Of a stretch of 64,000 bases of DNA, positions 48,773 through 62,363 are shown one piece after another. A program made the position numbers and the translations under genes. The stretch's first letter is position 1. Each line of letters starts with the position of its first letter. The notes beneath the pieces are model-generated. The model did not search any database. It saw only the letters and a program-made list of their open reading frames with translations, and had not been told where the DNA came from. Source of the stretch: Valencia hispanica (Eukaryota > Chordata > Actinopteri > Cyprinodontiformes > Valenciidae); the NCBI GenBank assembly GCA_963556495.2, contig OY747702.1, forward strand, positions 25,275,403 through 25,339,402, given 5' to 3'.

Positions 48773-51700
48773 CACAGTACCAAAATTGTGTAGCATTTCA
48801 AGCATTTTTTTAACATCAAAGTCTACAAAGTCATTCTTTTAGATTATTGTGTTATTATTATGTTATTTTCAAACAGTTATTCACTTTGAAGCTGCATCTT
48901 CACCGATTCCCTCCACCTTACTTTGCCGGCAAACTCTCTCTGCAAGAACACATTGACAACATTTCAAATTGTTGCCCTCTTTTGCTCAGTAAAAAATTTT
49001 AATGTCTTCTGTGTTTGTTTTGCTAAGGAAAAAATTGTATGTACTCCAGACTAGTATGATCAGAGGGAACGTAGATTGAGATGGACCCAGCCCAGATCTA
49101 TAATTGGAATCTGTTCGTGGATGTGCACAGTGTGAATGCCTATTCTATAAAAGCTATCTCTCCTCCTAATAGCAAAGAACCACATGGACAAATCTTTGTA
49201 GATTCCTGTGTCTGTTTGGCAACTGCAATAGAGGAAGGCACAAAATATTGATGATGTTATAGAGAATTTTTCTTCATAATACAATGAATAGCACATTTTC
49301 CAAAAAGAGCAGGCATGCATTTTAGATTGCCACCAATGTAGTAAGCTCTGTGGATATATATATATATATAGAGTAAAAAATAAAATCATTGATATCTTTG
49401 AGCTTCTGAGTTGTGAATGGTCATCATTAATACTTAGTCTCTTGTTCCTAGGGTATGAAGGCTTAAGCTCTGTGTTCCTGTTGATTGGTCTATTATCAGA
49501 GACACCAACATGGAACTGCCTGTGGTGTTAATGGTGTGTTCCCTCATTCATACTGACACAGAGAAATGGTAAGCCATTATAACTCACAGCTTCTCAACAT
49601 AGCCTGTCACTGCAGCCCTTCATTAAGCATCCATCCTATGCTGTAGACCAATGATTGCTGTTGAGGTAAATGATACAACACCTTAATGCTAACATTTTTG
49701 AGCCTGCCACCATAGCAATTTTTTCTGTTCTAAAAACCAGTCGTAGACATGAAGAGCTTGTCAAATCTTGCCATTATTGAAGAAGAACCCGAGTAGAAGC
49801 TAGGTTGGTTTGGTTGTTGTGACAAAACAGAGTAAGCTGGGAGAATAGGAAAATAACATGCAAACCAATTTTATTTCAAGGGACTTCCTGGTAAAATAAT
49901 GGTTAAAAAAAACTTCCAGATTAGAATATTTTTATAGCAACAGATTTTTTAATTCAGACATCATAATTGGATCGGAATCCCAAAATTCCGGATCTGATTT
50001 TTACATATGGATAATAGAACGTCTGTTCAAACTGTTTAGATATCTTTCAGTTTTTCATTATTTTTGAAAACAGAAAATAACTTTGGAATGAAAACTGCTC
50101 TTAGTATTGGTTAGCTTGAGTCCCCTCTGTTATTCTCTCTCTGATTATCCAAATTTAAATAGCTTTGACACCTGTCTACTAACAAAACTTCAAATTTATT
50201 TCCAAATATTTGGTATTAATTAGTACAAGTCAAGATTTTATTGATTTAAATTGAAATTAATTTTAATTGGGTTTATTACACACTCTCAAAGAAATAATAC
50301 TCAACCAACTTCTACAATGCACTAATTAGCAAATCGTGAGGATTTGTCCTCAATCTGTTCTCTATTTGTCAAAAGAGAACAGATTGACCCGCCTTAGAAA
50401 TGAAAAGTAAAAGTAGCCCTTCCATGTCCTTACGCCCATTTGCGATTGCACTGTACAAAGCCAGAGCGTCCAGCGACAGCGATGGAAAAGCTGTCAGAGG
50501 ATAATGCCACAAACCCTCTCCCACATCACTATTTATAGCTGAGCCGTGCAAATGTCAGTGATTTATGCTGACATGTGTAAACGCTGCTGTCACATTAATA
50601 ATTGTGTTGCAAAAATAGTCATAGGAACAGCATGCAGAGTAACTAAGGGTAAACAGATTTTTATATATGTATACATTTGATTGACAGTATGCAACCTAAG
50701 ATATGGATCATGAAAATGCAGCCTATTGTTTATTATTTTCTGTGACTTTGATGAAACTAGCGACTTGGATGAACTATTTTAATGTCTAATAATTTCAGTA
50801 AAAATAAACAAAAAAACATCTTTGAATGTTAGGATATTATTCAGATGCCATGATGGAAGACACCGGGTCCATCTGCTCAATAGCCATTTGGTGCATTACG
50901 TGCTCCGCTTCACAATGGGTACATCAAGAAAAGCATACTAATCAATATGTCCTTTTCTAAGTGAAATGCTTTTTATCTTGTTGGGGTTCCTGTATAGTGT
51001 TTCAGAGTGTGTGTTTTTGTGTATTTGTTTAGGGGCTCTAGTATATTCATTTGCATTGCTGTCTGCTTTTTTTGTCTACCTTGTGCTTTCTCTTAACTCC
51101 GTGAACCAATGAAGATGCAAACCTCTTTTATCAATATTAATGCCAAACATCAATTTGAACTCAGGTCATAAGGTCTTGCAGAACTCAGTGTGGAAACAAT
51201 GATGGATCTCATCCTAGACGTGGGCATCAGTCAGTCTTCTGTTATTCTTTCTCTGTGTTGTTTTGTTCTTCTATCATCTAAACAATTTGTATGTATTGTA
51301 CACAGTTTTATGTTGCTGTAATCAGTCTTATGTAATTATGAAATGATTACTTTATGCAGTCTGACTGAAAGATATTTAGCTTTTCAGGTTTAGATACTTT
51401 ATCTGGCACAGAGTATCAAAGAAGATAGCAAAAATCAATACAGGGAGACACTATTAATGGATATAGCTACTTGAAAGTCTAATTCTTTTATCAGGAGAAA
51501 CCCCAAGCCAGAGTCTTGACAATTAATTTAGCAAACAAGGCCCCAGGACACTTGTGGAATCTCAAGGGTTTAAAGTGCAATCTGCATCGAAGGGTAGGAC
51601 GAGCTCAGATAGGAAGAGTTTTATTATTTCAGTTTGTGGTTATAGTCTCCATAGCTATTCAGCCCCTAATGGCATTTCGAGAAAAGGCATTAACATTAAA

Positions 51701-54476
51701 AACTTTACCAAGACTATTTTTCTTTTTTTAAAGTCTGAGTTGGTGAATGTATGCTGAGTTGGTGAATGTCCAGCATAAATTCAAATTACTGAGACAAGAT
51801 TCCCAAAAACATATCTGTAGATGTTCTGTATATTTGTCAGAACTTTCTCAGCTAAATCTTCAAACCCTCTCTGGCAATTGCATTGCAAATATCAAGTTTC
51901 CCAACCGGCAAATTTTGTCTGAGGCTATGCTTATGTGTGGTAATCTGCCAAACTTTCAAGTGCAATCACTCTCAACTGGAAAGTCCTGCTTTTCATTTGA
52001 CACGGGGTGTTACACTGGACCAGCAGCTAATTATTTTTTCCCCAGTGATTAACATTTAAAGGGAGCAAAATCTCCAACAGCCAGAGAATGTGTTGCATCA
52101 CAGCACAGCTCACAGGCATGCAAAGATTTTTAAGACTTTTTTTTAATTTGATGTTTTTTTATTTTTATTATTATTTGTTTGTTTGTGTTACCCTGTACAA
52201 CTGTGTGTGTAGGTGTGTGTGTGTGTATGTGTGCTTACTGTTCTTTCACTGGTATGAAACCAAATTACAAATAACTGTAAATACAAAATAAGACGCCTCA
52301 AATGTCTTGTTGTCCACCTCGACCTTGATGAATTCAACAGTGCTACAAACTGCACCACTGTACAGCCAGTTAGGAAACAATTAAATGAAATGCATGCTAG
52401 CTGATACAAGTTGACAGCGAAATTCCACTATGTGCTATTATTTTAAGTTGAAAAAAATGAAATAAGATGTTTCCTAACTCCACTAAGAAACATTTGAACA
52501 AATCATGAGTAAACTGCTTTGCATACAAGATAAGAGGAAACATAGAATTACATTTTGCTGTTGTTTTTAATTCAGTACCAAATAAAACATGATTCAGGGT
52601 AGTTTGCCGAAGTGTAGACAATGTTAATACATATTTTTTCAGGTCACACAATTGCATTGTCTATCTGACTCCAATTTTCAGACTTTTCAGACAATTTTTG
52701 CGCCATTGTTTCAGGTATAGATAACAAGGTTACCTATGAATTTTATCCTCCGTTAAAGAATGTAAGATTTCATTCATTATTGTCTCTTTTGGTCTTGCAT
52801 TTTATTTGTCTTCTGATGTCTTGCATTTCATATTTATTTCCCCCACAATTTTAACGGCTTGGTGTGACCTCCGAAAACAAGAACAATGCAACAAAACTAT
52901 CTTTTTTTCATCACATGGAACTAATGAGCACTGTCAAGTTAGAGAGCATTGAGACAATAAATGAATGGCTAAGGTTCACTGTGCAAATAACTGTATACAT
53001 TACAACACTGCTAATTATTCTTTACAATAAAAATATCTTTGCACATGTGTTGTAATCTGAATTGAACACGACAGCATACAATTACAAGAACAAAATTACT
53101 GGTCTCTACATAGTTTTATGTGTAGCTGCTGTGCTGAAACTATTGTTTCTACTGGCCCATTGTTTTCCAAAACTAGGCTGACATTCACAGTTTAAAAAGG
53201 GGGCTTTTAAGATGCTAATTCAAATAAGTTTTTTTTTCCCAGCATAGTATAGCGAACATGTGGAATTTTCTGATTTAGCTGGGAATTTTCTTACTTATTT
53301 CAAATGACTATTCCTTTTACTTGTTAACTAATGCAAGAATCAAAACTATGTTTCTGCTTTAATGTGCTTAAAAACATTATAAAGCAATGGAAATGTAATT
53401 AAAGGAATGCGGAAATCTAAAAATTGGCTTTTAAAGATCAACTGCACAGAAGCTATTAAAAAAGTCAAATGCTTCCTGCATTAGTCTCAAGGCATCTCAT
53501 TAATGCATGAAACAATACTTGTGGCATGTTGCCAATACAGATACCAGGTGGGAGCAATCACCACTGTATTCAAAATAGTGAGAAAATCAGTCATATCTCA
53601 GCATCTGTGTGTTTAACTTCAGGTAATGCCTTTATTTTCATTTAACACGTGTTCAGAGTTTTTCACTTCAGTGCATTGTTGCTTCTAACTTTTTGCCACA
53701 TTCTCCTTTTGCTTACTATACATCCCTGATAATCCACAAGCTGTCTCTTTTTAATTGCTAATGTCTGAGCAAGCTGGAAGGTTACATTGACGGATGGTGC
53801 TACGAACTGTAAAGGACACCAGACTCTCCCAGTGACACAATTAATTTGATGCGCGTGCAAAATTTCACATCATACACCCTCTTTAAATGCCAGATTTCTA
53901 CTATTACTTGTTCACTCCACAAAATCTAGCCTCTATGGACGAGCGGCAAGAATAAAGTCATTACTGAAAGAAAGAACGACAAAGAAGTTGGAAGCCTTGT
54001 TTGCAGTATATTACCAGGGACATAGCAAATGTGGAAAAAGATGATCTGAGCAGTTTGACACAAACCAAGCAGGAAACACTACAAATCTGAAAAAGGATGG
54101 TTTGGTCGGAGAAGACCAAAATTAAATGCTTTTTGCCACCATCTTCCTTGTGAAGCATAGTGCAGGCAGCGTCATATACTGAGGATGTTATTCTTCAGAA
54201 GAAATGGGCAAACTGGTTAGAGTTAATAGGAAGATGGATGAAACTAAGTATAGGACCATCTCTAAATAAAACATTGGAATTTGTAAAACACATAAGATGG
54301 GGTTCACCTTCCAGCAACACAACACACAGACACTACACTCTCCATCCAATCCATTTGCACATCAGCTATTTTGCAAAGCAGAATGGACACATATTTCTGT
54401 CAAAACGCTTGCAGCTGTAATTGCAATGTAAAGTAAATATTGACAATTGGAGTCGAATACAAATCTACATCAATTT
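48773..54476. other. Long unique stretch with a candidate regulatory element
   Basis: No transposon ends or protein domains were recognised across about 5.7 kb. A short (AT)n lies at 49352-49370 and a GT-rich patch at 52201-52230. The segment 50385-50610 stands out in composition and is listed separately. Reading frames are short and lack features. Confidence 0.45.
50385..50610. promoter_or_regulatory. Candidate conserved non-coding regulatory element
   Basis: This is less AT-rich than its flanks and free of repeats. It contains the MEF2-type palindrome CTATTTATAG (50529-50538), a PBX-HOX-like TGATTTATGC (50559-50568), CTGTCA (TALE/MEIS-like) at 50491-50496 and 50587-50592, and TGTCA at about 50553. 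The cluster is suggestive of an enhancer, but it is motif evidence from one sequence only. Confidence 0.3.
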
Positions 54477-54625
54477 TCATCCATCCATCCATCCATCCAT
54501 CCATCCATCCATCCATCCATCCTATGAAGGGTTGCAGGGGGGCTGATGCTAGCGGTCTATCTCCAGCAGTCACAGGGCGAAAGGTGGGGTACACCCTGGA
54601 CAGGTGGCCAGTCCATCGCAGAGCA
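54477..54625 (+). repeat. Interspersed repeat starting with (ATCC)n
   Basis: About eleven ATCC units (54479-54522) are followed by GGGTTGCAGGGGGGCTGATG, ATCTCCAGCAGTCACAGG and GGTACACCCTGGACAGGT. This is a phrase order common in fish genomes, probably the 3' end of a non-LTR element read in reverse. Related fragments lie at 18685-18822, 29041-29132 and 57262-57312. Confidence 0.7.
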
Positions 54626-55244
54626 CACCAATTTTTATGTGTAAAATTTTTTTTAAAAAACACAATATGTCGCTCTCTTCCAACTTTGTGCTACGTTGTT
54701 ACATTCATTCTAATAAAATCCAAATAAAACATTGAATTAGTAATTATAATGTGATAAAATATGAAAAAGTTCAAGTGGTAAGAATACTAATGCATCTTCT
54801 TACTATGCAATTTGAGCCCCCTCCCCCTCCACTTTTAAATTAGACATAACAGTAAGCTTAAATTCTCTCCTACTGGGCTGATCTGAGTGAGACAAAGACA
54901 TACTCATGCACAATAGTGTGAACTCCACATTTCATTTAGTGAAATGTGCTCAGGATCCTATCGTCTTTAAGGCAATTTCTGTCACTTAGATTGAAATAAC
55001 TTATTCAGATAGTGAAAGGAAAGCTTAACCTCATGCTAAGCTTACTTTGAGCTTTGCAGTAGTTTATGGCAGCTATATAAGTCAAACAGATTTAACTGCA
55101 AATTAGTCTTGTGCCTTCTGGGGAAAGTAAGTAATATGGTTCTGCTGAACTTTCCACTCTTGTACATCAACTGTACCACAAAAAAACTTTTGCAATGAAG
55201 AGATTGATTACTGCTGCGTTTATGTTTTGTCAGATAATTCAAAT
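54626..55244. other. Stretch with no recognised feature
   Basis: AT-rich, with no domain or repeat ends. Confidence 0.45.
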
Positions 55245-55815
55245 TCAAAAACACTATTGATCCCAGAGGGAAATTAAGTGTTGGTATAGCTCATATAATT
55301 AATTCTTTAAGGAGTTGTTGTAGAGAATGATGGCTGTGGGCAGGAAGGATTTCCTGTAGCGGTCTGTATTGCAGCGAAACTAAAGAAGCCTCCGACTAAA
55401 GACGCTCTGTTGTTGTATGACTGTCTCATGAAGAGGATGCTCAGGGTTGTCCATAATTTTTTTGATTTTGTGAAGAATCCTTCTTTGCATTATCATCTCC
55501 AGATTTTCCGCAGTTGTCCCAAGAACAGAACCAGCCTTCTTTATCAGGTTGTTTAGCCTTTTTAAATCCCTAGCTCTGATGCTGCTACCCCAACAGATGA
55601 CAGCTGAAGAGATTACACTCTTCACAACAGACTTGTAGAAGATCTCCCGCATCTTGCTGCAAACCTTGACGGACCTAAGCTTCCTCAAGAAGTACAGTCT
55701 GCTCTGTCCCTTCTTGTAGACGGCTTCACTGTTGCGCCTCCAGTCCAGTCTGTTGTCAAGGTGAACTCCGAGGTATTAATACTCCTCAACCACCTCCACT
55801 TCTTCTCCCATGATG
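55245..55815 (-). pseudogene. Non-LTR retrotransposon reverse transcriptase C-terminus (minus strand)
   Basis: The minus strand encodes the last part of a jockey-superfamily-type ORF2. It starts with EEVEVVEEY, followed by a stop and then YLGVHLDNRLDWRRNSEAVY. After that come KKGQSRLYFLRKLRSVKVCS, FYKSVVKSVISSAVICWGSS, RRILHKIKKIMDNPEHPLHE and CNTDRYRKSFLPTAIILYNN, running into a 3' UTR that ends CCTCTGGGATCAATAGTGTT near 55245. Only one internal stop is seen. It is 5' truncated and lacks all catalytic motifs, so it cannot be active. It differs from the L2 fragments elsewhere in the window. Confidence 0.8.
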
Positions 55816-57261
55816 GAAACAGTTTTATAAGGTTATGTTCTAGATATAAAAAAAAGGTAAAATAAAAGAGTAAATCTTAAGTTAAAATAATGTCAGTCTG
55901 TTTTGTCTTTGTCTTGTATTTTAACTGACTATATACTACATTAAACAGCTTTATCATTGCTCTTGACTCTAGATGTAACTGCAGCAGAGCCTCCATATTC
56001 TATGGTTTCTGTGGAAACAATAATTAGAGAAGAAACCAATCCTTTGCAACCCCTTTGATTTCTCTTCGCAAAGGAAGTTAAGCCCTAGGCAGCAATTAAA
56101 GTGTAGATTCAGCTCAGCCTGTAAGGAAGAATGTTGAGTACATAGTTTGAACTCCAAACCAATTGACATGAGAATGTTTAAACACATTTAAACCCATCTT
56201 AGAGGGAAAACATCCGTGCTTTTCCTTTGCTTTAACACCTATGGCATGTTAGCTACCAGATGGTAGGTCAGGTGGTGTTTGAATTTAAATCCTTGACTTC
56301 CTGAAGTGGTGGTGAATAGGTTAGATGTGACTGCTAAAAAGAAAAAAAAAGGGTCTCTTATACAGAAGAATAGTGTGATAATGTCAGGTGTTCCCTGGAC
56401 GATGCTGGAAAGTCAGGAGCATCTGGTTTATCTTAAGGCAGGGGTTGGGGAGATTCATAACATGTCACAGCACAATCTCACAAAATAAACCAAGCAGGCC
56501 TTAGTGTTAACAAATGTTGGTGAATGTTTTGAAAGAAAACATAATAGCACCAGGCTTTTGGCATTAGTGCCCAATATAGTCCACATCTTGAATTTTACAT
56601 GTTTTCATCTTGCATCTGTTGCTTTTACGAGGTTCTCCAGCTCCCATCACAGTTAAAAAATCCTACAGTTTAGGGTAAGCAGTGGCTCTGAATTGCCATG
56701 CTTGATTATGTTTACTGTGATTTGTATTGTAGCATTAGAAATAACTCGTGCTTTTCTGTTTTAAAGGAAAACATTTGGATCATTTTGCTACAGTTTTGTA
56801 TAAATACAGTAATGCAGTAAAACCATGGTATTTCAAGGCTGTCATACCACAAAAATCCAATACTGACCTATGCTTTCTCAAAACCCTCTACCATTCTGAT
56901 GTACATAGCTTTAGATGGTGCAGGAAATCGAGGAGAAAGAGGTTGCAATTCCAAAATGGAAATAATTTCAAAGAAAGTGTGGTCGTTCATTTTGGGGTTT
57001 CTTACTGTATAAGAAGATGCATTTTGTTTAAATGGTAATAGTAAATTGTTTCTAATCGGTTGACTAGTTTCCCTGATTACATGCAAAGGACAATGATTCA
57101 TTTGCCTATTGTTAACCATGAGAAAAAGTAATAGTTGATGGATGAGCTAATTAAAAGTTAATTTTGACAAGCAATATCAGCAAACAGTGTACAATGTATA
57201 CTGGATAGATTTATTCCAACACCACAAGTATTTCAGATTCTCAATCATTTTTGGCTGCTCA
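55816..57261. other. Unique stretch, no recognised feature
   Basis: No repeat ends or domains were recognised. Confidence 0.45.
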
Positions 57262-57312
57262 GGGTTTCAGGGGGATGCTAGAGCCTATCCCTGCAGTCAC
57301 TGGTGCACAACA
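57262..57312 (+). repeat. Short interspersed repeat fragment
   Basis: It contains GGGGGATGCTAGAGCCTATC followed by CTGCAGTCACTGG, matching the inner part of 54477-54625. Confidence 0.45.
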
Positions 57313-57734
57313 GATCATAGGCCCATTATTGGGCCAACCTATAATAATCTTATATACATACTTTAAGTAATAACGTAATTAAGAGTTACTAATTTACCTC
57401 CTAAACCTTTGTGCATATTGAACAAACAAAATCACAGGACTAGAAAAAAAAATGCATACACAGAAAGGCCTTGGTCTATAGACCATCTTACTGTACAGTG
57501 CCAATGGCCATATTATGATGCACCATATGAATCTAAGAGCTAGAAAATGCTTACAGACAGAAAAACAAATGTTTAAAATTTCTAAATTAAAAGTTCTCAG
57601 ACCACTTATTGTCTAAACTAGAACAGGAGGCTGTGCAGTTACATTGAATAGCTGTAAAACAACGAAAATAAAATAAAATCTTTTTTTGTTTTTACAAAGG
57701 AAAGTTTTTAGTCACTGGTCAGCCACCATTGATG

Positions 57735-57930
57735 TTCCATTAAAAATATAATTACATTGTAGCCTCAGCTGCCCTGGGGCACACTGACAGAGGCGAGGCT
57801 GCCGGACACAGGCGCCACCGGGCAGGCAACAGGGTTAAGTGTCTTGCCCAAGGATACAACGACCGAGACAAACAGAGCAGGGATTCAAACCAGCAAACAG
57901 ATTACTGGATGAATTCCTACCACCTGAGGG
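57735..57930 (-). repeat. tRNA-derived SINE fragment (minus strand)
   Basis: The minus strand has CTCAGGTGGTAGGAATTC as an A-box-like region and a near-consensus B box GGTTTGAATCC (57881-57891), then a body with CTTGGGCAAGACACTTAACC and GGCGCCTG. The B box and order match the SINE at 28341-28597, although it is a different subfamily. The 3' tail is missing. Confidence 0.65.
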
Positions 57931-58196
57931 TTGAGTGTTGACTCTTTTAGTGTTCATACAAATATTTACACACATTAAGTTTACTGAAAGTAAAAACAGT
58001 TGAAAGTCAGAGGAAGTTTCTTTTTTTGCTGAGTTTATGTTACATGTTTATTGAGAACACGGCCTGTAGTCACCTTATTAGAATTCACAGAAAAACCTTT
58101 AATGGCTGATTTAAAATGACAATTTCTTTAATTAATCCACTGATGTGAACATGACAAAAACATTAAAGAAACAATAAAACTGGGCAAAGTTAAATA
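57931..58196. other. Stretch with no recognised feature
   Basis: AT-rich, with no domain. Confidence 0.4.
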
Positions 58197-58400
<204 letters not shown>

Positions 58401-61309
58401 AAGAATCTCTATTTTTTTTTTTTCTTGATTACAGCCCCTGTCAGCAATCCTTGGCTTGGAGAAAAAACAAAGCAATTCTTAATTTCCAGCAGTAACAATT
58501 GCCAGAACCCAAGGCGCATGGAAGAGGCAGATAAAGTTGTTATTGGCAAATGTCCTTGGTGCAAGCAGAGTGAGCGCTCAGTAATCCTACTGTGTTATTA
58601 GTCTCCCAGGACCCTGGGACTCGGCGTTGCTATCACAGGCTGGTTCCATGTAGATAACACCAGCTCAATTCACCCTCACATCTACTCATAGTTAAATTGT
58701 CTACAATTATCAAGACTCAGGAGCTTATTATTGCCCTCTTTTATTGGTGCAGCCTCCCTCACAAGCTCCAAAGTTTTAAATGGTGGACGTTGCATAACAC
58801 GTTAATTCCCCATTTAAGAAAAACATCGATCCCATCAGCTTTCCCTTAAGCTTTAATTAACTATGAAGCAGTTAGGTATTGTTTAGTCTGCATTTTTATT
58901 GTGTTGAATCTGTTTTTTTTTTTCTATTTTCCCTATCCCCAGAAAGGAAAGTCATTTAACATCACCTAAACAACAAAAATAAACCTTGTTTTACTCAATA
59001 ATAAGCAAAAGGTAACAACAAAGGTTTTTCAGCTAAGGGAAAAGTTAGGGCCCTATGGCCCCCTAATAGCCACTCCCTCTGGCTAACGTATCTATTGTGA
59101 GATGCTCCTTGTAGCCATCCATCAGTCTCTGTTTGTGAAAGATTTGCCCCACTTCCTAATTTCAGCTGTAAGTTATTTAAAGGGGTTTATTGAATGTACA
59201 GCTTGTTTCAAGTAACTCCCCAGTATCCCAACAACAACTTAACAGTTGGAATGAGGTTATTTTCCTGAAATGCTGTATTGTGTTTAGGTCAAAAAAGGTT
59301 CTCTGTTCTGGTGTATTCAATTTTAGACTTTTTCATCCAAACCTTTTTTTTTTTTTTTTAGAAATCCTGCTTCTTTGTCTATGTTCATTCTGGCAAATTT
59401 TAGTCTGACCAAGATTTTTCTTAGAAAACAAGGATGTCCTCCTTGTTTATCTCCCTAGGAAGTTAAATATGTGCAGCCTCTTTTTGATTGTAAGGAGGAT
59501 CATTATCATGTCAACAGCCTAATGTAAGTCCCCTGATAGCATTTTAGTGTTTTTGGAGATGTCTTTTAGCATTGTACAGTCTGCTTTTAGGGTATTTTAA
59601 ATGCAATGCACTTATAGACTACTCTTTACAGTGGAATAGCTGATTTTATCATATGAAGTTAATGTGATCAGCCCATAATGTTAGCCATTTTAAGTAGGAA
59701 TAAATGTGAAACTGGAATTAAATATCAAAGTAAAATTAAAACTAGTAAAATTAAAAGACTACTTTAAACCTAAGTCTGCCAGGGCTATATATAATTTTGT
59801 ATGTATGTACAGTCTAAATGCGGATAATAGTGTTTACATAACCCTTGCCTACTGCTCATTCATAGTTCAGGGCTCAGTTAACTGTCAAGTTTTTCAAAAA
59901 CAAACAACTAGGAGTCAGTGACCTCAGTGCCAGCTGTCTTGTGCACATAATAATGCTAAAAATAAAAATACAGCAAATTTCTATATAGTTGCCAAGTGGC
60001 AGGGGGAGCAGCTGAGGCTTTGACCCGCTCTATCAAAATAATGTTACCTGTGGTCATCTGCTATTGGTGAGGGCTGCAACCTTGCTTTGGCTCAAAATCA
60101 GGGAAAAATGAAGTGGCCTGTCAGCATTTTGCAGAAGCAGAGAACACTAAGAAACTGTAAAAGGGAGAAAAAATGCCCAAACCTATCAGCTCCGACACGC
60201 CATGTTTTGCAGCATTCTCTGTCTTGTTGGGATCCATAGTTCCCACAGGCTTTTCTTTTCATTAATCCAAACTTGCCATCTGAAAGGCTAAATAGAAATT
60301 AGGCTTATCCATATAAACTGAATTGCTATTGGTCCTAAAGTAAAGTACACTGGGAAATATCTTCTCAGAGAAATGGTAAACATAAATATCCCCAAGGCAG
60401 ATGGCATACTGCAGAGCTCAGTGAGGAATAAAAACAATCTACAACTTAAAATTTTATTTTTATTAAAAAGATGTAGGGAGAATGGTAAAATCCAGTTAGT
60501 ACTTGAAATATTAGACCTCATCCATTATAGGCAAGACCACGGGAAAACCGATTGTGTGTGGGTTTTATCCCTGTGAGACTGAATAAAAAAAAAAACAACA
60601 ATAAAATAACAGTTGTTTGGACTTAAAAAGCTCCTGAGTGTCATTTATTTATCTGGATATAGTACAACAGTTATGTCATGACTAAGATGTGCTAAGGTGT
60701 CTACCTTAAAAATGGGTGCTAAATTTCTCTTTTTACTTTAAATTCTGACTCAAAAACATATAATTCATCTGAGAAAGGGCTACCTCACTGATGGAATTTT
60801 TTTTTTCTTTTGCTTACTGAGTTCAAACTGACCTTTTGAAAATGTTATCTCTAAATTACAATGAAACAAAAATACTGTCAATGGGGAATAGATTTCATCT
60901 GGGCCTTGTGGTTTAACCTCAGCATTACATGTTGTGTTCGAAACTCGTCATTGTTTCTTATTTAGTATGAGGTTCTTTTAGCCAAATAAGCCTTTTAAAA
61001 TAGTCCTAGTGATACACTTATTGCTATACTGGACTGACCTTTGAGATTTTATATCAGCGAGTGGCCTTTGCATAGCATATGCATGAGATTGTTTCTTTGT
61101 GTGGACTCTATTTTATATCTTTACCAATACATCCTCAATGTACCATTTGAATATATATTCCTTCCACACCCCAAATGACATTTCAGTGCTTGTCCCTTTC
61201 AAACCTTATTCGACATAAGCCATTTTCAAATACTACATTAGATTTTTCTATGACTGCTGATTTAAAAGAAAGGCCTGTGAACCAGAAGGTAATGTAGCTG
61301 CTCTTGCCT
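58401..61309. other. Unique stretch, possibly containing a conserved non-coding element
   Basis: No transposon or domain was seen. The segment 58490-58890 is less AT-rich and repeat-free, with GATA-like AGATAA sites and TTAATTAAC. Patches at about 59040-59170 and 60000-60160 are similar in character. None can be confirmed without comparison. Confidence 0.4.
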
Positions 61310-62125
61310 AAAAATGGATACTCATGTGAAAGCTACAATTCGGTTGTGTTTTTTCCAGCTCAGATGCCTCTCCAAGCTCAGACCTAAACTCACTATGCCG
61401 CATCTGGAATCAGTCATTCGTGCTTTAACAACATCTCGCCTTGACTATGCCAATTCCTTGTTGTTTGGTGCTAGCAAAACAACCATTGCCCGTTTGCAAC
61501 TGGTTCAACATTCAGTTGCAGTTTCTGACATGCACCAAAAGGAGGAATCACATAACCCCCCGTTCTAAAATCACGCCACTGGTTGTCTTATTTTATTTCC
61601 CATAAATTAGAAAATTTTACAATTTCTTTTTAAAGCCCTACATGGACTTGCCCCATTTTATCTTACAGAGATTCTCAGCCCGTATTACCCAACGCGGGCA
61701 TTAATGTCAGCTGATCATTTATTAATGGCTGTCCCTAAGATGCAGTGTAAAAGCGTAGGGAGAGAGGGCCTTTTCTCATTGTGCCCCAAAGCTCTGAAAC
61801 GATCTATCTTTAACAGTCAGGCAGGCAACCTCGCTTGAGATTTTTAAATTACGTTCAAAAGCTTACCATTTTAGCAAGGCTTTCAATTAGTGATATTTGT
61901 TACCTCGTACGATCTTGTTAATATTCCTTTATGACTCCTCTGTCCTTGTTTTTTTTCATGTTTGTATTGTGGCTTATTTTTGTTTTTTATTGTAATGCTC
62001 CATTTTAGCTTGACTTTGCTTATTTACTTTTTAGTCGTTATCTGATATGGTTGTCACTGTGCAGCACTTTGTTCAGTTGGTGGCTGTAGTGAAAGTGCTA
62101 TATAAATAAAATGGTGTGGTATGAT
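61310..62125 (+). pseudogene. L2-type LINE 3' fragment
   Basis: The frame 61314-61568 encodes MDTHVKATIRLCFFQLRCLS and the L2 motif TTSRLDYANSLLFGASK, followed by RLQLVQHS. Decayed C-terminal pieces, including GREGLFSLCPKALKRSIFNS, continue in shifted frames with several stops to about 61890. The 3' UTR ends GTGCTATATAAATAAAATGG near 62110, the usual L2 terminus. It is older and more decayed than the other L2 copies here, judging by the number of stops. Confidence 0.8.
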
Positions 62126-62324
62126 ACGATATGCTCCACTGACAAAATGTTTTCCTATCTACAATTGGCAATGAGGTTTGAACACTGGTAAGAAATTTGG
62201 AATAACCTAACTTAACAATGTGTACATTAATTATAAGTTTGAAATCTTTGAACAGTTTCTGAAAAAATGTAATACTCATAGATGACCTATTTTTTAAAAC
62301 TTTACAAATGAAGGCCTTTTATAT

Positions 62325-62363
<39 letters not shown>
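62325..62363. repeat. (TA)n(TG)n microsatellite
   Basis: About 13 bp of TA repeats is followed by about 27 bp of TG repeats. Confidence 0.95.
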
